NCBI GenBank assembly: GCA_937951895.1
Contig: CALFER010000047.1
Location: 3,851-67,850 of the forward strand
Source: an uncultured bacterium
Lineage (GTDB): Bacteria; CSSED10-310; CALFER01
Direction: 5' to 3'
Length of the DNA: 64,000 nucleotides
Shown: piece by piece, positions 6,577 through 15,215 of the stretch
How positions within the stretch are numbered: the stretch's first letter is position 1
How the letters are laid out: the number at the start of each line of letters is the position of its first letter
Translations under genes and position numbers: made by a program
Notes under the pieces: generated by a model
Seen by the model: the letters and a program-made list of their open reading frames with translations, nothing else
Told to the model about the DNA's origin: nothing
Database searches by the model: none

Positions 6577-8945
6577 ACACGAACCGAATCGTTCCGATCA
6601 GCCGACACACCCATGATGAGTCACTCCGGGACTTGTTGAAAAAACTCAATATCGGCATGACACCGCCGGAGGCCCGCAAGATCGTCTCGATCCTCGGACG
6701 AGATCCCCATATTGTCGAACTGTTCATCTTCGACATCGAATGGAGTGAACATTGCAGCTATAAATCAAGCCGATCCACCCTCAAGAAATATCTCCCGACT
6801 GACGCCCCGAACGTGATTCTCGGCCCCGGAGAAGACTCCGGGATCATCCGATTCACAGACGCACTGGATGGAGAAACTTACTCGATCGTCATCGCGCACG
6901 AGAGCCACAATCACCCCTCACAGGTGCTGCCCGTCGAAGGAGCCGCAACCGGAATCGGCGGTATTGTCCGGGATGTGGATTGCATGGGTGCTCATGTCTG
7001 CGCAGTGGCCGACGGGCTGCGATTCGGCAACCCGGCCGGCGCTCAACCCGCGCGCACACGCTGGATCATCCGGGGCGTGGTCGACGGAATCTGGCAATAT
7101 GGCAACGCGATGGGCGTCCCCAATCTGGCGGGCGATGTCTACTTCGATGACTCCTTCGACGATAACTGCCTCGTCAACGTCGTCAGCCTCGGCATCGTCA
7201 AAACCTCCCGGATCATCCGTTCACGCGTCCCGACCGAAGCCAGGAACGAACCGTACGACCTGATTCTTGCGGGCAAACCGACAGATTCGAGCGGTTTCGG
7301 CGGCGTGACCTTCGCCTCGGATATCCTCGATGCATCCCAGGACGACAAGCGCCGCGGAGCGGTTCAGGTGCACGATCCCTTCATCAAGAACATCCTGATC
7401 ATGCGCAAGGCCAACCGCGCCGTGTTGGACCTGGCGTTCGAACGCGACATCCCGATCGGGATGAAGGATCTGGGCGGAGGAGGCCTCGCCTGTGCCAGTT
7501 CCGAAATATGCTCGGCTTCCGGATTCGGCGCTGAAATCGATCTGGATTGCGTCCACACCTCCATGGACGACCTTCCCCCGGAAGTCATCGCGTGCGGCGA
7601 AACCCAGGAACGTTTCATTTTCGCTGTTCCGAGATCATTCACCCGGGAGGTGCTCGACATCTATAACACGGTCTGGGAATTGCCGGCCGAAGCGAACGGC
7701 GCCGGCGCCCGCTGTATCGGCCGCGTCCTCGAAGAACCGATCTACCGCATCCGTCACCACGGTGAGGTGGTATGCGAAGCACCGATCGAGCAGATCACGT
7801 CCGGGATCCGATACGAACGGGCCGATTGCGAGTGCCGGCATGAAGGGATGGAACCCGAGGGGCTCCCTCCCGATAACCTCGCCGATGCGCTTCTGAGCAT
7901 CCTTGGATCGCTCAACGGATGCTCCCGTCTGCCGATTTACCGCCACTACGACACGGAGGTACAGGGCGCGGCGGTGTTGCGCCCGGGGGAAGCGGACGCG
8001 GGTGTGATCGCTCCACTCGAGTTGACCGAGAATTGTCCGGCGGGCATTGCACTGAGCGTTGACGGGAATCCGAATGTCGGTGCGATCGACCCGTATTGGG
8101 GAGGCGCAACGGCTGTCGCGGAGGCGATGCGGAACGTCGTCGCAACCGGTGCCATTCCCCGAGCGCTTACGGATTGTCTGAATTATGGTAACCCGGAAAA
8201 TCCCTCGGCTTTCCGGCAGTTTGTCGACGGCGTCCGTGGTATCGCCGATGCCGCACGCCAGCTCTCCCAACTCGATCTACCCGATGCACCGGTCGCGGTC
8301 GTGTCGGGAAATGTCAGCTTCTACAATGAATCCGCTCAGGGACTCGCCATCAAACCCTCCCCGATCGTAGCCTGCGTCGGAACTATGCCTGATTTTGCAC
8401 GTGCCATGACGATCCATTTCAAAAATCCCGGCAACCGGATCATTCTGGTCGGCGAACGGCGTCCGGAACTGGGAGGAAGCGCTTACTACCGTATCGTCAG
8501 GGGCGTGGACGGAACAAAACCTCTGACGGTGAAATGGCGGGAAGAACGCGCAGCGATGGCGGCCGTGCACACCCTCATCTCGCACGGATATGCCTGCGCA
8601 TGTCATGACATTTCCGACGGGGGTTTCGCAACAGCTCTCGCCGAAATGTGCCTCTCACACCGCCGAACCCGACTGCTCGGCGCACACGTCGTCTTCACAC
8701 AGCCTCCCATTCCCGCGGATCAGTTTCTCTTTGCGGAAACAGGCGGATTCATTCTCGAAATTCCACCCGATCATCTGAAGGAGTGCACCGCGATTCTGAA
8801 CGCATCGGGAGGTGTCTGGTACGACTGCGGATGCGTGACCGAAACACCGGAACTTCTGATCGAGATCGCTCAAACCGCCCGTATCCACCTTCCTGTTCAG
8901 GACATGCGTCTGGCCTGGTTGAGAGGCCTGGAGGAAATAGTATGA
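6573..8945 (+). CDS. purL: Phosphoribosylformylglycinamidine synthase, synthetase subunit PurL (small type)
   Basis: 790 residues, close to the small PurL of the PurL-PurQ-PurS complex. It uses ATP and ammonia to convert FGAR to FGAM, the fourth step of purine synthesis. The hallmark ESHNHPSQVLPVEGAATGIG is at ~110, followed by GIVRDVDCMGAHVCAVADGLRFG. GMKDLGGGGLACASSE (~295) and SDGGF..ALAEM (~675) belong to the two AIRS-type repeats. Translation starts at TTG (6573) inside the stop codon of the upstream four-Cys protein, with AAGGAGAG ahead of it. The 3' end overlaps purQ by four bases (ATGA). Confidence 0.95.
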   Translation: MNTNRIVPISRHTHDESLRDLLKKLNIGMTPPEARKIVSILGRDPHIVELFIFDIEWSEHCSYKSSRSTLKKYLPTDAPNVILGPGEDSGIIRFTDALDGETYSIVIAHESHNHPSQVLPVEGAATGIGGIVRDVDCMGAHVCAVADGLRFGNPAGAQPARTRWIIRGVVDGIWQYGNAMGVPNLAGDVYFDDSFDDNCLVNVVSLGIVKTSRIIRSRVPTEARNEPYDLILAGKPTDSSGFGGVTFASDILDASQDDKRRGAVQVHDPFIKNILIMRKANRAVLDLAFERDIPIGMKDLGGGGLACASSEICSASGFGAEIDLDCVHTSMDDLPPEVIACGETQERFIFAVPRSFTREVLDIYNTVWELPAEANGAGARCIGRVLEEPIYRIRHHGEVVCEAPIEQITSGIRYERADCECRHEGMEPEGLPPDNLADALLSILGSLNGCSRLPIYRHYDTEVQGAAVLRPGEADAGVIAPLELTENCPAGIALSVDGNPNVGAIDPYWGGATAVAEAMRNVVATGAIPRALTDCLNYGNPENPSAFRQFVDGVRGIADAARQLSQLDLPDAPVAVVSGNVSFYNESAQGLAIKPSPIVACVGTMPDFARAMTIHFKNPGNRIILVGERRPELGGSAYYRIVRGVDGTKPLTVKWREERAAMAAVHTLISHGYACACHDISDGGFATALAEMCLSHRRTRLLGAHVVFTQPPIPADQFLFAETGGFILEIPPDHLKECTAILNASGGVWYDCGCVTETPELLIEIAQTARIHLPVQDMRLAWLRGLEEIV

Positions 8946-9772
8946 ACCAATCCGACCCGATCACGATCGCCGTCATTCAATACCCCGGCACCAATTGCGA
9001 ATATGAGACGGCTTCAGCTGTCGAAGCCGCAGGCATGTCGGCGGAAATATTCAGATGGAACCGTCATCCGGAAGAGTTGATCCGATTCGATGGATACGTG
9101 CTTGCCGGAGGGTTCAGTTATCAGGATCGGGTCAGAGCCGGAGCGATCGCGGCCAAGAAACAGATTATCGGAACGCTGATCCGGGAAGCGGCGATCGGAA
9201 AACCCGTGCTCGGTATCTGCAATGGCGCTCAGATCCTCATCGAATCCGGTCTCGTTCCGGGAAACCATCCGGGCCACGTGGAGATGTCATTGGCATCAAA
9301 TGCAGCAGCCGGATGGCGTGGCTACTTCTGTGACTGGGTCTATCTGCGGTGCCAGGAAAAAGGAGCTTCAGGCGCATTCAATCTCGATTTCACTCCCGGC
9401 GAGATCATTCCGATGCCGGTCGCCCATGCCGAGGGACGGTTCGTATCGAGCGACCCGGCATTGCTCGACAGGATCACGCAATCCGATCAGATCGCATTCC
9501 GGTATTGCGACGCCGAAGGCCGGTATCAGCCATCATTCCCCATCAATCCCAACGGATCGTTCCTCAATGCCGCCGGTATCTACAATCCGGAAGGCAATGT
9601 GCTCGCATTCATGCCACACCCAGAACGCGCAGCCTGGATGCGTCAGATTCCACTCGACCTGGATGGATCGCTTCGAACGGCGACCCTGGAACACTGCCGG
9701 ATGCCGGGTCCGGGCCTGCGATTTTTTACATCCATGAAACGCTTCATCTCGAACAGGAGGACCGGCCGATGA
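8942..9772 (+). CDS. purQ: Phosphoribosylformylglycinamidine synthase, glutaminase subunit PurQ
   Basis: 276 residues from the ATG at 8942, whose first bases overlap the purL stop. It is a class I glutamine amidotransferase that supplies ammonia to PurL. VIQYPGTNCEYET at the N-terminus is the PurQ signature, GICNGAQIL carries the nucleophile Cys93, and MPHPERA near the C-terminus holds the catalytic His/Glu pair. The C-terminal part is slightly longer than in the ~227-residue Bacillus enzyme. It overlaps purS by four bases (ATGA), with AGGAGG upstream of that start. Confidence 0.95.
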   Translation: MNQSDPITIAVIQYPGTNCEYETASAVEAAGMSAEIFRWNRHPEELIRFDGYVLAGGFSYQDRVRAGAIAAKKQIIGTLIREAAIGKPVLGICNGAQILIESGLVPGNHPGHVEMSLASNAAAGWRGYFCDWVYLRCQEKGASGAFNLDFTPGEIIPMPVAHAEGRFVSSDPALLDRITQSDQIAFRYCDAEGRYQPSFPINPNGSFLNAAGIYNPEGNVLAFMPHPERAAWMRQIPLDLDGSLRTATLEHCRMPGPGLRFFTSMKRFISNRRTGR

Positions 9773-10302
9773 CATCGAACATCACCATCATCACGGAGAT
9801 GAAGACGCGAGACGCCATCGCTTCCTCCGCGTTTCACTGTCTGGTCCATGATCTCGCTTACAACAATCGGATCGTGAAACTGGAACGGCGGGAATGCTGG
9901 AGGATTGAACTGGATCTGCCTGATCTTGCAGCGCGCATGGAACTGGGGCGCCGACTCGCCGAGGAAACCAAACTGTTCGTCAATCCGAACAAGCACCTTT
10001 ATACCGTTCGCACATCCCCGCCGGAGTCGATTATCCGGACTGGAGCGTCGGAATCATCCATCGTTCATGTGATCGTGACCGAGCGCGAAGACTCGGCGGG
10101 AAAAGGCGCATTGAACCAGCTGAGGAGTCTGTACCGGATCGATCGACACATCGATTCGATCTCGTTCGGGTTTCTCTATACCCTGATCTTCGCCCCCGGG
10201 GTTGCCGATCCGATGGGACTGGCCGCGGAAATCGCGCAATTGACCGATCGCGCACACGGGTTACTGTGTAATCCGCATTCTCAGATGTTCGAAGTTTTTT
10301 GA
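9769..10302 (+). CDS. purS: Double-length PurS-like subunit of FGAM synthase
   Basis: 177 residues, about twice a normal PurS (~80). The ATG at 9769 overlaps the purQ stop and follows AGGAGGACCGGCC. PurS is a small protein that bridges PurL and PurQ and helps deliver ammonia. The N-terminal half ends ...RRLAEETKLFVNPNKHLYTV and the C-terminal half ends ...IAQLTDRAHGLLCNPHSQMFEV. Each shows the PurS ending (LL.NP..E.Y-like) after a beta-alpha-beta stretch, so the protein appears to be two fused PurS units. PurS normally acts as a dimer, and an intramolecular dimer would do the same job. The halves have diverged strongly. Last gene of the operon. Confidence 0.8.
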   Translation: MTSNITIITEMKTRDAIASSAFHCLVHDLAYNNRIVKLERRECWRIELDLPDLAARMELGRRLAEETKLFVNPNKHLYTVRTSPPESIIRTGASESSIVHVIVTEREDSAGKGALNQLRSLYRIDRHIDSISFGFLYTLIFAPGVADPMGLAAEIAQLTDRAHGLLCNPHSQMFEVF

Positions 10303-10308
10303 CCGGGA

Positions 10309-11403
10309 TTAAAACCCGAGCAGATCGGCGCGGCCGTCGGCGAGAATCTTGATCAGATTTTCCCGATAATAATTGGTATTGCGGGCAATTTCGGGCGGGA
10401 CGCGCTTGACATACAGCTGCCGTCCCATCTCGACTTCGGCTCCAAGGGTCTTCATGATGTTGCCGATCCGGATGCCTTCAGCGAGTTTATCCGGGTTGTA
10501 GTTCCGGATGTCGTTGATGATGACCCGTGCGATCCGTCGCGCTTTCTCGTGCGCCTTTTCCTCCTCAGGATCCATTTCCGCTGCAGGTATAGCTGATTCG
10601 GACACGGTCACAGGCTGTTCGACGCGGTGTGCGATCGGTGCGGCGGTCTGGGTCTTGAGAGTCGCAGCGCGCTGATCGAGGATGGATTCGATGAGATCTT
10701 CACTGGGAATGTCCATTTTTTTCGGTTCGGGGGCAAGCGGTTCCGTCACCGGCGGAAGATCGACTTTCACGGACGGAGTCGCGATGGGCGCGTCATCCTC
10801 GATGTTGAAGATATCATCGGTTTCAATTGCGATTTCAGTGATGGTGCTGATCGGAGCTTCATTTTCGTCAAAGGAGAATACAATTTCCTCGGGCCTCACC
10901 GCCTTCGGTTTGTCCGCAGAGGCCGTTTTTTCCGTCTCGTATTCAAATCCCGCCGAGCTTCCATGCATCAGTTCGCCGAAGTCTTTCGAGCTTTCTTCGA
11001 CCTCCGAGTCCGTTTTTTTCAATCCGGATGACGCAAGATCATATTCGATGCCGAACATGGAGTTCGGATCGGAGGCGGTGTCATCCTGAGTGACCGGAGG
11101 TTCTTCGGGCGAGGGGGCGGGAGCCGGTTTTTGGCTTTCGCGGGCACGGGAAGGCGCGGGTTGAGCGACCGGAGTTGTTTCGAGGGTAGCCGTGCGCGCA
11201 CCGGATGGACGAACGACCTCGACCGTGTCCTCAACGGCGCTCTTCACCTCGATTTTAATGTCCTTCGTTTCGGTTCGGGGTGGTGTTCCGATATCGAGAT
11301 CCTTTGTCCCGGATGAATGCTTCTTTGAGGACATGAAAAAAACCAGGAATGCGACGATTAAAATCCCGCCCAGAATGAACAGCATGATAAACGATCCGGA
11401 CAT
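10309..11403 (-). CDS. Membrane-anchored protein with long Pro/acid-rich linker and conserved C-terminal helical domain
   Basis: 364 residues; ATG at 11403 with AGAGAGG eight bases upstream. Residues ~5-25 form one membrane span with a short N-terminal exterior. Residues ~30-280 are low-complexity, rich in Pro, Ala, Glu and Ser. The last ~85 residues (EKARRIARVIINDIRNYNPD, ..LGAEVEMGRQLYVKRVP, ..YYRENLIKILADG) form a compact helical domain that I have seen at the end of otherwise variable proteins in deltaproteobacteria-like genomes; its function is unknown to me. It converges on purS with six bases between stops. Not related to the purine genes by anything visible. Confidence 0.7.
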   Translation of the reverse strand: MSGSFIMLFILGGILIVAFLVFFMSSKKHSSGTKDLDIGTPPRTETKDIKIEVKSAVEDTVEVVRPSGARTATLETTPVAQPAPSRARESQKPAPAPSPEEPPVTQDDTASDPNSMFGIEYDLASSGLKKTDSEVEESSKDFGELMHGSSAGFEYETEKTASADKPKAVRPEEIVFSFDENEAPISTITEIAIETDDIFNIEDDAPIATPSVKVDLPPVTEPLAPEPKKMDIPSEDLIESILDQRAATLKTQTAAPIAHRVEQPVTVSESAIPAAEMDPEEEKAHEKARRIARVIINDIRNYNPDKLAEGIRIGNIMKTLGAEVEMGRQLYVKRVPPEIARNTNYYRENLIKILADGRADLLGF

Positions 11404-11468
11404 CGCAGATTCCTCTCTTTGGGTCGCATGTCACCGAAAATCCGTGACAGCCCGCACAGTATCTTATT

Positions 11469-11497
11469 TCTTTAGATTATTATCGCCGAGATGTCAA
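11469..11497 (-). promoter_or_regulatory. Sigma-70-type promoter for the membrane-anchored protein
   Basis: On the complementary strand TTGACA (11497-11492) is followed after 17 bp by TAAAGA (11474-11469). The perfect -35 and correct spacing suit a promoter for the gene starting at 11403; the -10 is weak. A hairpin built on TGTCAC/GTGACA lies in the leader. Confidence 0.4.
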
Positions 11498-11549
11498 GGG
11501 AATCGGGCTGTTACTACCCTGCGATACAGGTCCGTCCTTCCGGATGTAC

Positions 11550-11577
11550 TTCCCATTTCCATGACAAATCGTATAAT
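11550..11577 (+). promoter_or_regulatory. Promoter placed for a leaderless transcript
   Basis: TTCCCA (11550-11555), a 16-bp spacer and a perfect TATAAT (11572-11577). The A of the next gene's ATG (11584) lies seven bases after the -10, where transcription would be expected to start. No Shine-Dalgarno sequence precedes that ATG. Confidence 0.45.
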
Positions 11578-11583
11578 GTCGAC

Positions 11584-12486
11584 ATGCAGATACAAAAAGT
11601 AGGCATCATCGGGATCGGAAGAGTCGGGACGGCAATCGGACATCGGATCCGGGAATCCGGCATGACGCTCTCGTGCGTCATCGACCGCGATCCCGATGTT
11701 GTGTCGGAGTTTCTGTCATCTGTGGACTCGATGGAAGCCAGTGCATCCGACCCGAACAATCTGCGTGGAACGGATCTCATCCTGATCTGCGTCCAGGACA
11801 GACACATTCACGAAGTCTGCAGGGATCTCGGAGCCCGTTCCCTCCTGTCCGCACATCAGATCGTGCTCCACACGAGCGGAGTGACCGGAAAAGACTGTTT
11901 TGCTCCGCTCACCGGTCAAACCGATCGTGTGGGCGTCATGCATCCGTATTTTTCATTCACACAGACAACGAGTTCGGATAGCATCCGGAATATATGGTAT
12001 GGCCTGGATGTTCCTCGGGATATCGCTGTGCCTGTCCAGTCCTTTGTCCTGTCGATCGGCGGAAAAGCGTTCGACATCTCCGGCATCGACCGCGCGCTGT
12101 ATCATGCGTCGGCCGTCTTTGCATCCAATTATCTGACGGTGATCCATGCGATCGCCCGGCACCTGCTGGTCTGCTCCGGTGTCGACCCGGCATCGGTGCG
12201 TTCGATCATTGAACCCCTCATGCGAATCACCGTCGAGAACACGCTTGCACTCCCGTTCGGCGCAGCCCTCACGGGACCGCTCATCCGAGGGGACCTGAGC
12301 ACCGTCGAAACGCATCTCGAAGCATTATCACGCTGGCCGCAGATCCACACCGCCTACCAGGCTCTCGCCGAAGCCGCTCTGCGTATTCTCGATTCAGGCT
12401 CGTCGAAGAATAGCGATGGGATTGAGACTGGACATGGACCGTTCGATACGGGTATATCTGAGAGGCCCGATCGTGATCCAATCTGA
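11584..12486 (+). CDS. Rossmann-fold/DUF2520 predicted NAD(P)-dependent oxidoreductase
   Basis: 300 residues. The N-terminal Rossmann fold (VGIIGIGRVGTAIGHRI, residues 5-21) is of the ProC/6PGDH type and binds NAD(P). GVMHPYFSF near 120 and the helical C-terminal half match the DUF2520 partner domain found behind such folds. The substrate is unknown; neighbours in other genomes often include pantothenate or transport genes, but none is here. The ATG at 11584 was chosen because the alignment to the family starts there; the upstream in-frame extension is not protein-like. There is no ribosome-binding site (see the promoter entry). DUF362 gene follows after 15 bp and is probably co-transcribed. 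Confidence 0.8.
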   Translation: MQIQKVGIIGIGRVGTAIGHRIRESGMTLSCVIDRDPDVVSEFLSSVDSMEASASDPNNLRGTDLILICVQDRHIHEVCRDLGARSLLSAHQIVLHTSGVTGKDCFAPLTGQTDRVGVMHPYFSFTQTTSSDSIRNIWYGLDVPRDIAVPVQSFVLSIGGKAFDISGIDRALYHASAVFASNYLTVIHAIARHLLVCSGVDPASVRSIIEPLMRITVENTLALPFGAALTGPLIRGDLSTVETHLEALSRWPQIHTAYQALAEAALRILDSGSSKNSDGIETGHGPFDTGISERPDRDPI

Positions 12487-12501
12487 AGAAAGGGGAGACC
12501 G

Positions 12502-13596
12502 ATGAGCAAACGAGCGCTGGTAACGATAGTGAAGACAACACCGGAACGCGTGATCGAGGATACGAAAACAATCATGAGACAAGCGGGGATTCTCGACGAA
12601 CTCCCGATCGATAAACCCGTCATTCTCAAGGATAATATCTCCTGGCACTTCCCGTTTCTCTCGGCCAATACAACCCCCTGGCAACTCGATGCAACGATCA
12701 GTTTCCTGAAGGAGTCCGGATATGATCGGATCTCGGCCGTTCAGAACGAAACCGTTGTGACGGATGCGTTCAAGGGAGAGCGGCTGAACAAGTATGTTCC
12801 TATCTTCAAGAAGCACAACATCCCGGTCTTGTACAATTTTCGCCCTCAGGATATGAACTGGATCGAATACCACCCGAAAGGTGAAACGCTGGTTCTGCAT
12901 AAAATCTTCCCGAACGGGATTCGAATACCGGAGTATTTTCCGGGAAAATCGATCATTCATCTCCCGACCGTAAAATGCCATATCTACACCAATATGACAG
13001 GGGCGATGAAGAATGCCTTCGGCGGGCTGCTCAACACCCGGCGCCATTACACGCACAGTGTCATTCATGAAACGCTTGTCGATCTTCTCATGATTCAGAA
13101 AGAGATCCACAGCGGCATATTTACAGTGATGGACGGCACACTCTGCGGGAATGGGCCCGGCCCCAGAACGATGATCCCGGTGGAAAAGGACTACATGCTG
13201 GCGTCCTCCGATTCCGTCGCGATTGATGCCATCAGCGCGAAGTTGATGGGATTCGACCCGATGAAGGATGTCAAATGCATTCGCCTGGCGCATGAAAAAG
13301 GCCTGGGAGTGGGTGACCCCTCCGAGATCGAAGTAATTGGAGACGATATTTCGCGGGTCAACTTCGGGTTCAAGGTCGGCGACAACATGGCGAGTCGCGT
13401 GGGGGATCTGATGTGGTTCGGCCCGCTGCGTTCATTTCAGAGACTGTTCTTCCACACGCCTCTCGTGTACTTCTTCGTTTTCGGGTCATTCTTTTTCCAT
13501 GATTACATCTGGTGGCCGATGAAGGGCAGGAAAATCATGGAAGAAATATACCGTACAAACAAATGGGGCCGACTGTTTTCACAGTACCCGGAATAA
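12502..13596 (+). CDS. DUF362 family protein
   Basis: 364 residues; ATG at 12502 with GAAAGGGGAGACC ahead. The order of motifs is that of DUF362: KPVILKDNISW near 36, a Rossmann-like middle, IIHLPTVKCHIYTNMTGAMKN (~150-170; the LP.K.H...TGA.KN stretch is diagnostic), MDGTLCGNGPGP, then SSDSVAIDAISAKLMGFDP. The family is often fused to ferredoxin clusters; this copy has no CxxCxxC motif. The last ~70 residues include an aromatic hydrophobic segment (VYFFVFGSFFFHDYIW) that may contact the membrane. Biochemical role unknown. Confidence 0.8.
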   Translation: MSKRALVTIVKTTPERVIEDTKTIMRQAGILDELPIDKPVILKDNISWHFPFLSANTTPWQLDATISFLKESGYDRISAVQNETVVTDAFKGERLNKYVPIFKKHNIPVLYNFRPQDMNWIEYHPKGETLVLHKIFPNGIRIPEYFPGKSIIHLPTVKCHIYTNMTGAMKNAFGGLLNTRRHYTHSVIHETLVDLLMIQKEIHSGIFTVMDGTLCGNGPGPRTMIPVEKDYMLASSDSVAIDAISAKLMGFDPMKDVKCIRLAHEKGLGVGDPSEIEVIGDDISRVNFGFKVGDNMASRVGDLMWFGPLRSFQRLFFHTPLVYFFVFGSFFFHDYIWWPMKGRKIMEEIYRTNKWGRLFSQYPE

Positions 13597-13623
13597 AATC
13601 CGGATCGGGCCCCATTCAATCGA

Positions 13624-15054
13624 TCAGTTCAACTGCAGCGGTTTTGCGTTCCTGTTATCCTCGTCCTTGTCCTTCTTCTGTTCATCGACCGTCGCCGGCT
13701 TCTCTTTCCCGTTTTTCTTCACTGGCTGCGGTTTCCCCTTGACGTTTTTGTCGTCTTGGGATTGCGGAGCGGGTTGACCCTGAGGTTGACCTTTGGGCCT
13801 TACGTTCGGACGCTCTTGCGGTTCTACCGGGTTGGATCGCACCGGTTCCCGGTCATTCCGGTTCTCGATCGATTGCGGTCGGGACGATTCGGGACGAACA
13901 TCCCGGCGGTCGCGATCGGAAGGCCGATTCAGGTTCTGTTGCGGCTTCTGGATCGGTTCGCGATCCGAACGCGGGTTCAGCGGTTGAGGATCACGGGAGT
14001 CCGGTCGATTGAGAGACTGATTTGGTTGCGAGTCCCTCTTCAAGTTGCGTTCGCGCTTCTGAATGTCACGCTTCGGCTGCATAACCTCGTTTTCTTTGCC
14101 CAATTCGCGGAACTTCCGATTCACCTTCTCGACGTTCGACTTCCGGGTTTCGAGCACGCCGACCGGTTGCACCACTTTGATTTTTTCGCCGGTCGGAAGA
14201 CGTTTTGTCACCTCATCCACCTTGATGCGCTCGACTCGACGCCCCGTCGTGGACTCAATTTTCGATACTTCAGGAGCTCGCGGCGCTGCGCGAAAATCAC
14301 CGGATTGGATGATCGCCGAAGCGCGTTCGGCAGGGATACTGACCGCACCGTAGTCTTCCGCCAGGAAGTCGTTTTCACGCACGACATTCCAGGCTTCGTT
14401 CGGAATCCATCGTTCAGAAGACCGATCGAACTCGTTTGAGCGGCCATACCAATGCGCGGATCGGTCGTAGTAGCGATCCGAATGCCGCCGATCGCGACGG
14501 TTGTAATGGTTGTAATAATTGTAATCGCGCTGGTCGTAATAGTTGAAGGTGTAATTGACGTAAAATCGGCAGTGATCGGGAGGCATCGGCGCCCAGGCAT
14601 AGTAACCGTTGGTGTATCCCCATCTCACATGAGCCGGCGCCCAGGTGTAACCCGGTATCCAGATCCATCCGACATATGGATGCATGAACCACCGTCCGTA
14701 ATGATGCGGAATCCAACCCCATGGTTCATAGGCGACCCACGTCCATCCATATGATGAGTAAACCCAGGTTCCATTCGAATAGGGACGCCAGGAATAGTCC
14801 ACATATGGAATCCAGACATAGGAATCGAAATCATCCATGTATTCCCAGTTTCCATACGGACTCAGAGCCGCCCGGAAATCAATTTCGGAGTAATCATAGA
14901 ATCCGGGGGAGTATCGATCATAGTAATCGTAATTGCCGAATTCCATGCCCATCCCGAATCCACCGTTCCGAAAGTAGAACCCGAAGGAGTCCGCATGAAT
15001 CACCGGCGTGAACACCACCAAACCGATCAACGGAATCATCCATACTGTTTTCAT
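13624..15054 (-). CDS. Secreted Tyr/Trp-rich protein (DUF6600-like) with basic Pro/Gln tail
   Basis: 476 residues from the ATG at 15054, which follows AAGGAGGGTACG. Signal peptide ~1-20. Residues ~50-165 repeat aromatic-rich units (SPYGNWEY, YVWIPYVDYSWRPYSNGTWV, GWTWVAYEPWGWIPHHYGRW, GWIWIPGYTWAPAHVRWG, YYAWAPMPPDH), the YXW/WAP pattern of DUF6600 exoproteins. Then come Tyr/Asn/Arg-rich stretches and a ~200-residue low-complexity tail rich in Pro, Gln, Asn, Arg and Asp, ending in a Lys/Glu segment. It is probably exported to the periplasm or cell surface and partly disordered. A sigma-54-type promoter lies 50-65 bp upstream. Function unknown. Confidence 0.8.
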   Translation of the reverse strand: MKTVWMIPLIGLVVFTPVIHADSFGFYFRNGGFGMGMEFGNYDYYDRYSPGFYDYSEIDFRAALSPYGNWEYMDDFDSYVWIPYVDYSWRPYSNGTWVYSSYGWTWVAYEPWGWIPHHYGRWFMHPYVGWIWIPGYTWAPAHVRWGYTNGYYAWAPMPPDHCRFYVNYTFNYYDQRDYNYYNHYNRRDRRHSDRYYDRSAHWYGRSNEFDRSSERWIPNEAWNVVRENDFLAEDYGAVSIPAERASAIIQSGDFRAAPRAPEVSKIESTTGRRVERIKVDEVTKRLPTGEKIKVVQPVGVLETRKSNVEKVNRKFRELGKENEVMQPKRDIQKRERNLKRDSQPNQSLNRPDSRDPQPLNPRSDREPIQKPQQNLNRPSDRDRRDVRPESSRPQSIENRNDREPVRSNPVEPQERPNVRPKGQPQGQPAPQSQDDKNVKGKPQPVKKNGKEKPATVDEQKKDKDEDNRNAKPLQLN

Positions 15055-15106
15055 CGTACCCTCCTTTGCCTCGCGACCTGTCGCCGCATGACTGCACGCC
15101 ATATAT

Positions 15107-15121
15107 GCAATCTCTTTGCCA
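15107..15121 (-). promoter_or_regulatory. Sigma-54-type (-24/-12) promoter
   Basis: The complement reads TGGCAAAGAGATTGCA. The invariant GG (-24) and GC (-12) are separated by exactly ten bases, and TGGCA and TTGCA both match the RpoN consensus. Transcription would start near 15095, giving a ~40-base leader with a good Shine-Dalgarno site before the DUF6600-like gene at 15054. Confidence 0.65.
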
Positions 15122-15194
15122 GATCAACCCATTCAGTCGCCATGCACCTCTTTGCGCCTTCCATGCCGCCTTCCCGGCAAACAACCCCGTAAAG

Positions 15195-15212
15195 TGTCCC
15201 CAACCGGGGACA
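15195..15212 (-). terminator. Short GC-rich hairpin behind the GHMP kinase gene
   Basis: TGTCCCC pairs with GGGGACA across a four-base loop, four bases after the GHMP kinase stop on the - strand. The tail on that strand (CTTTACG) has only three T residues, so it is a weak terminator at best. Confidence 0.35.
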
Positions 15213-15215
15213 GTC

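Noticed and set aside
10303..10325. CGGG/CCCG hairpin between the convergent purS and membrane-protein genes as a terminator
   Set aside because: The stem is only four pairs and the T-run lies on the wrong side for either strand.
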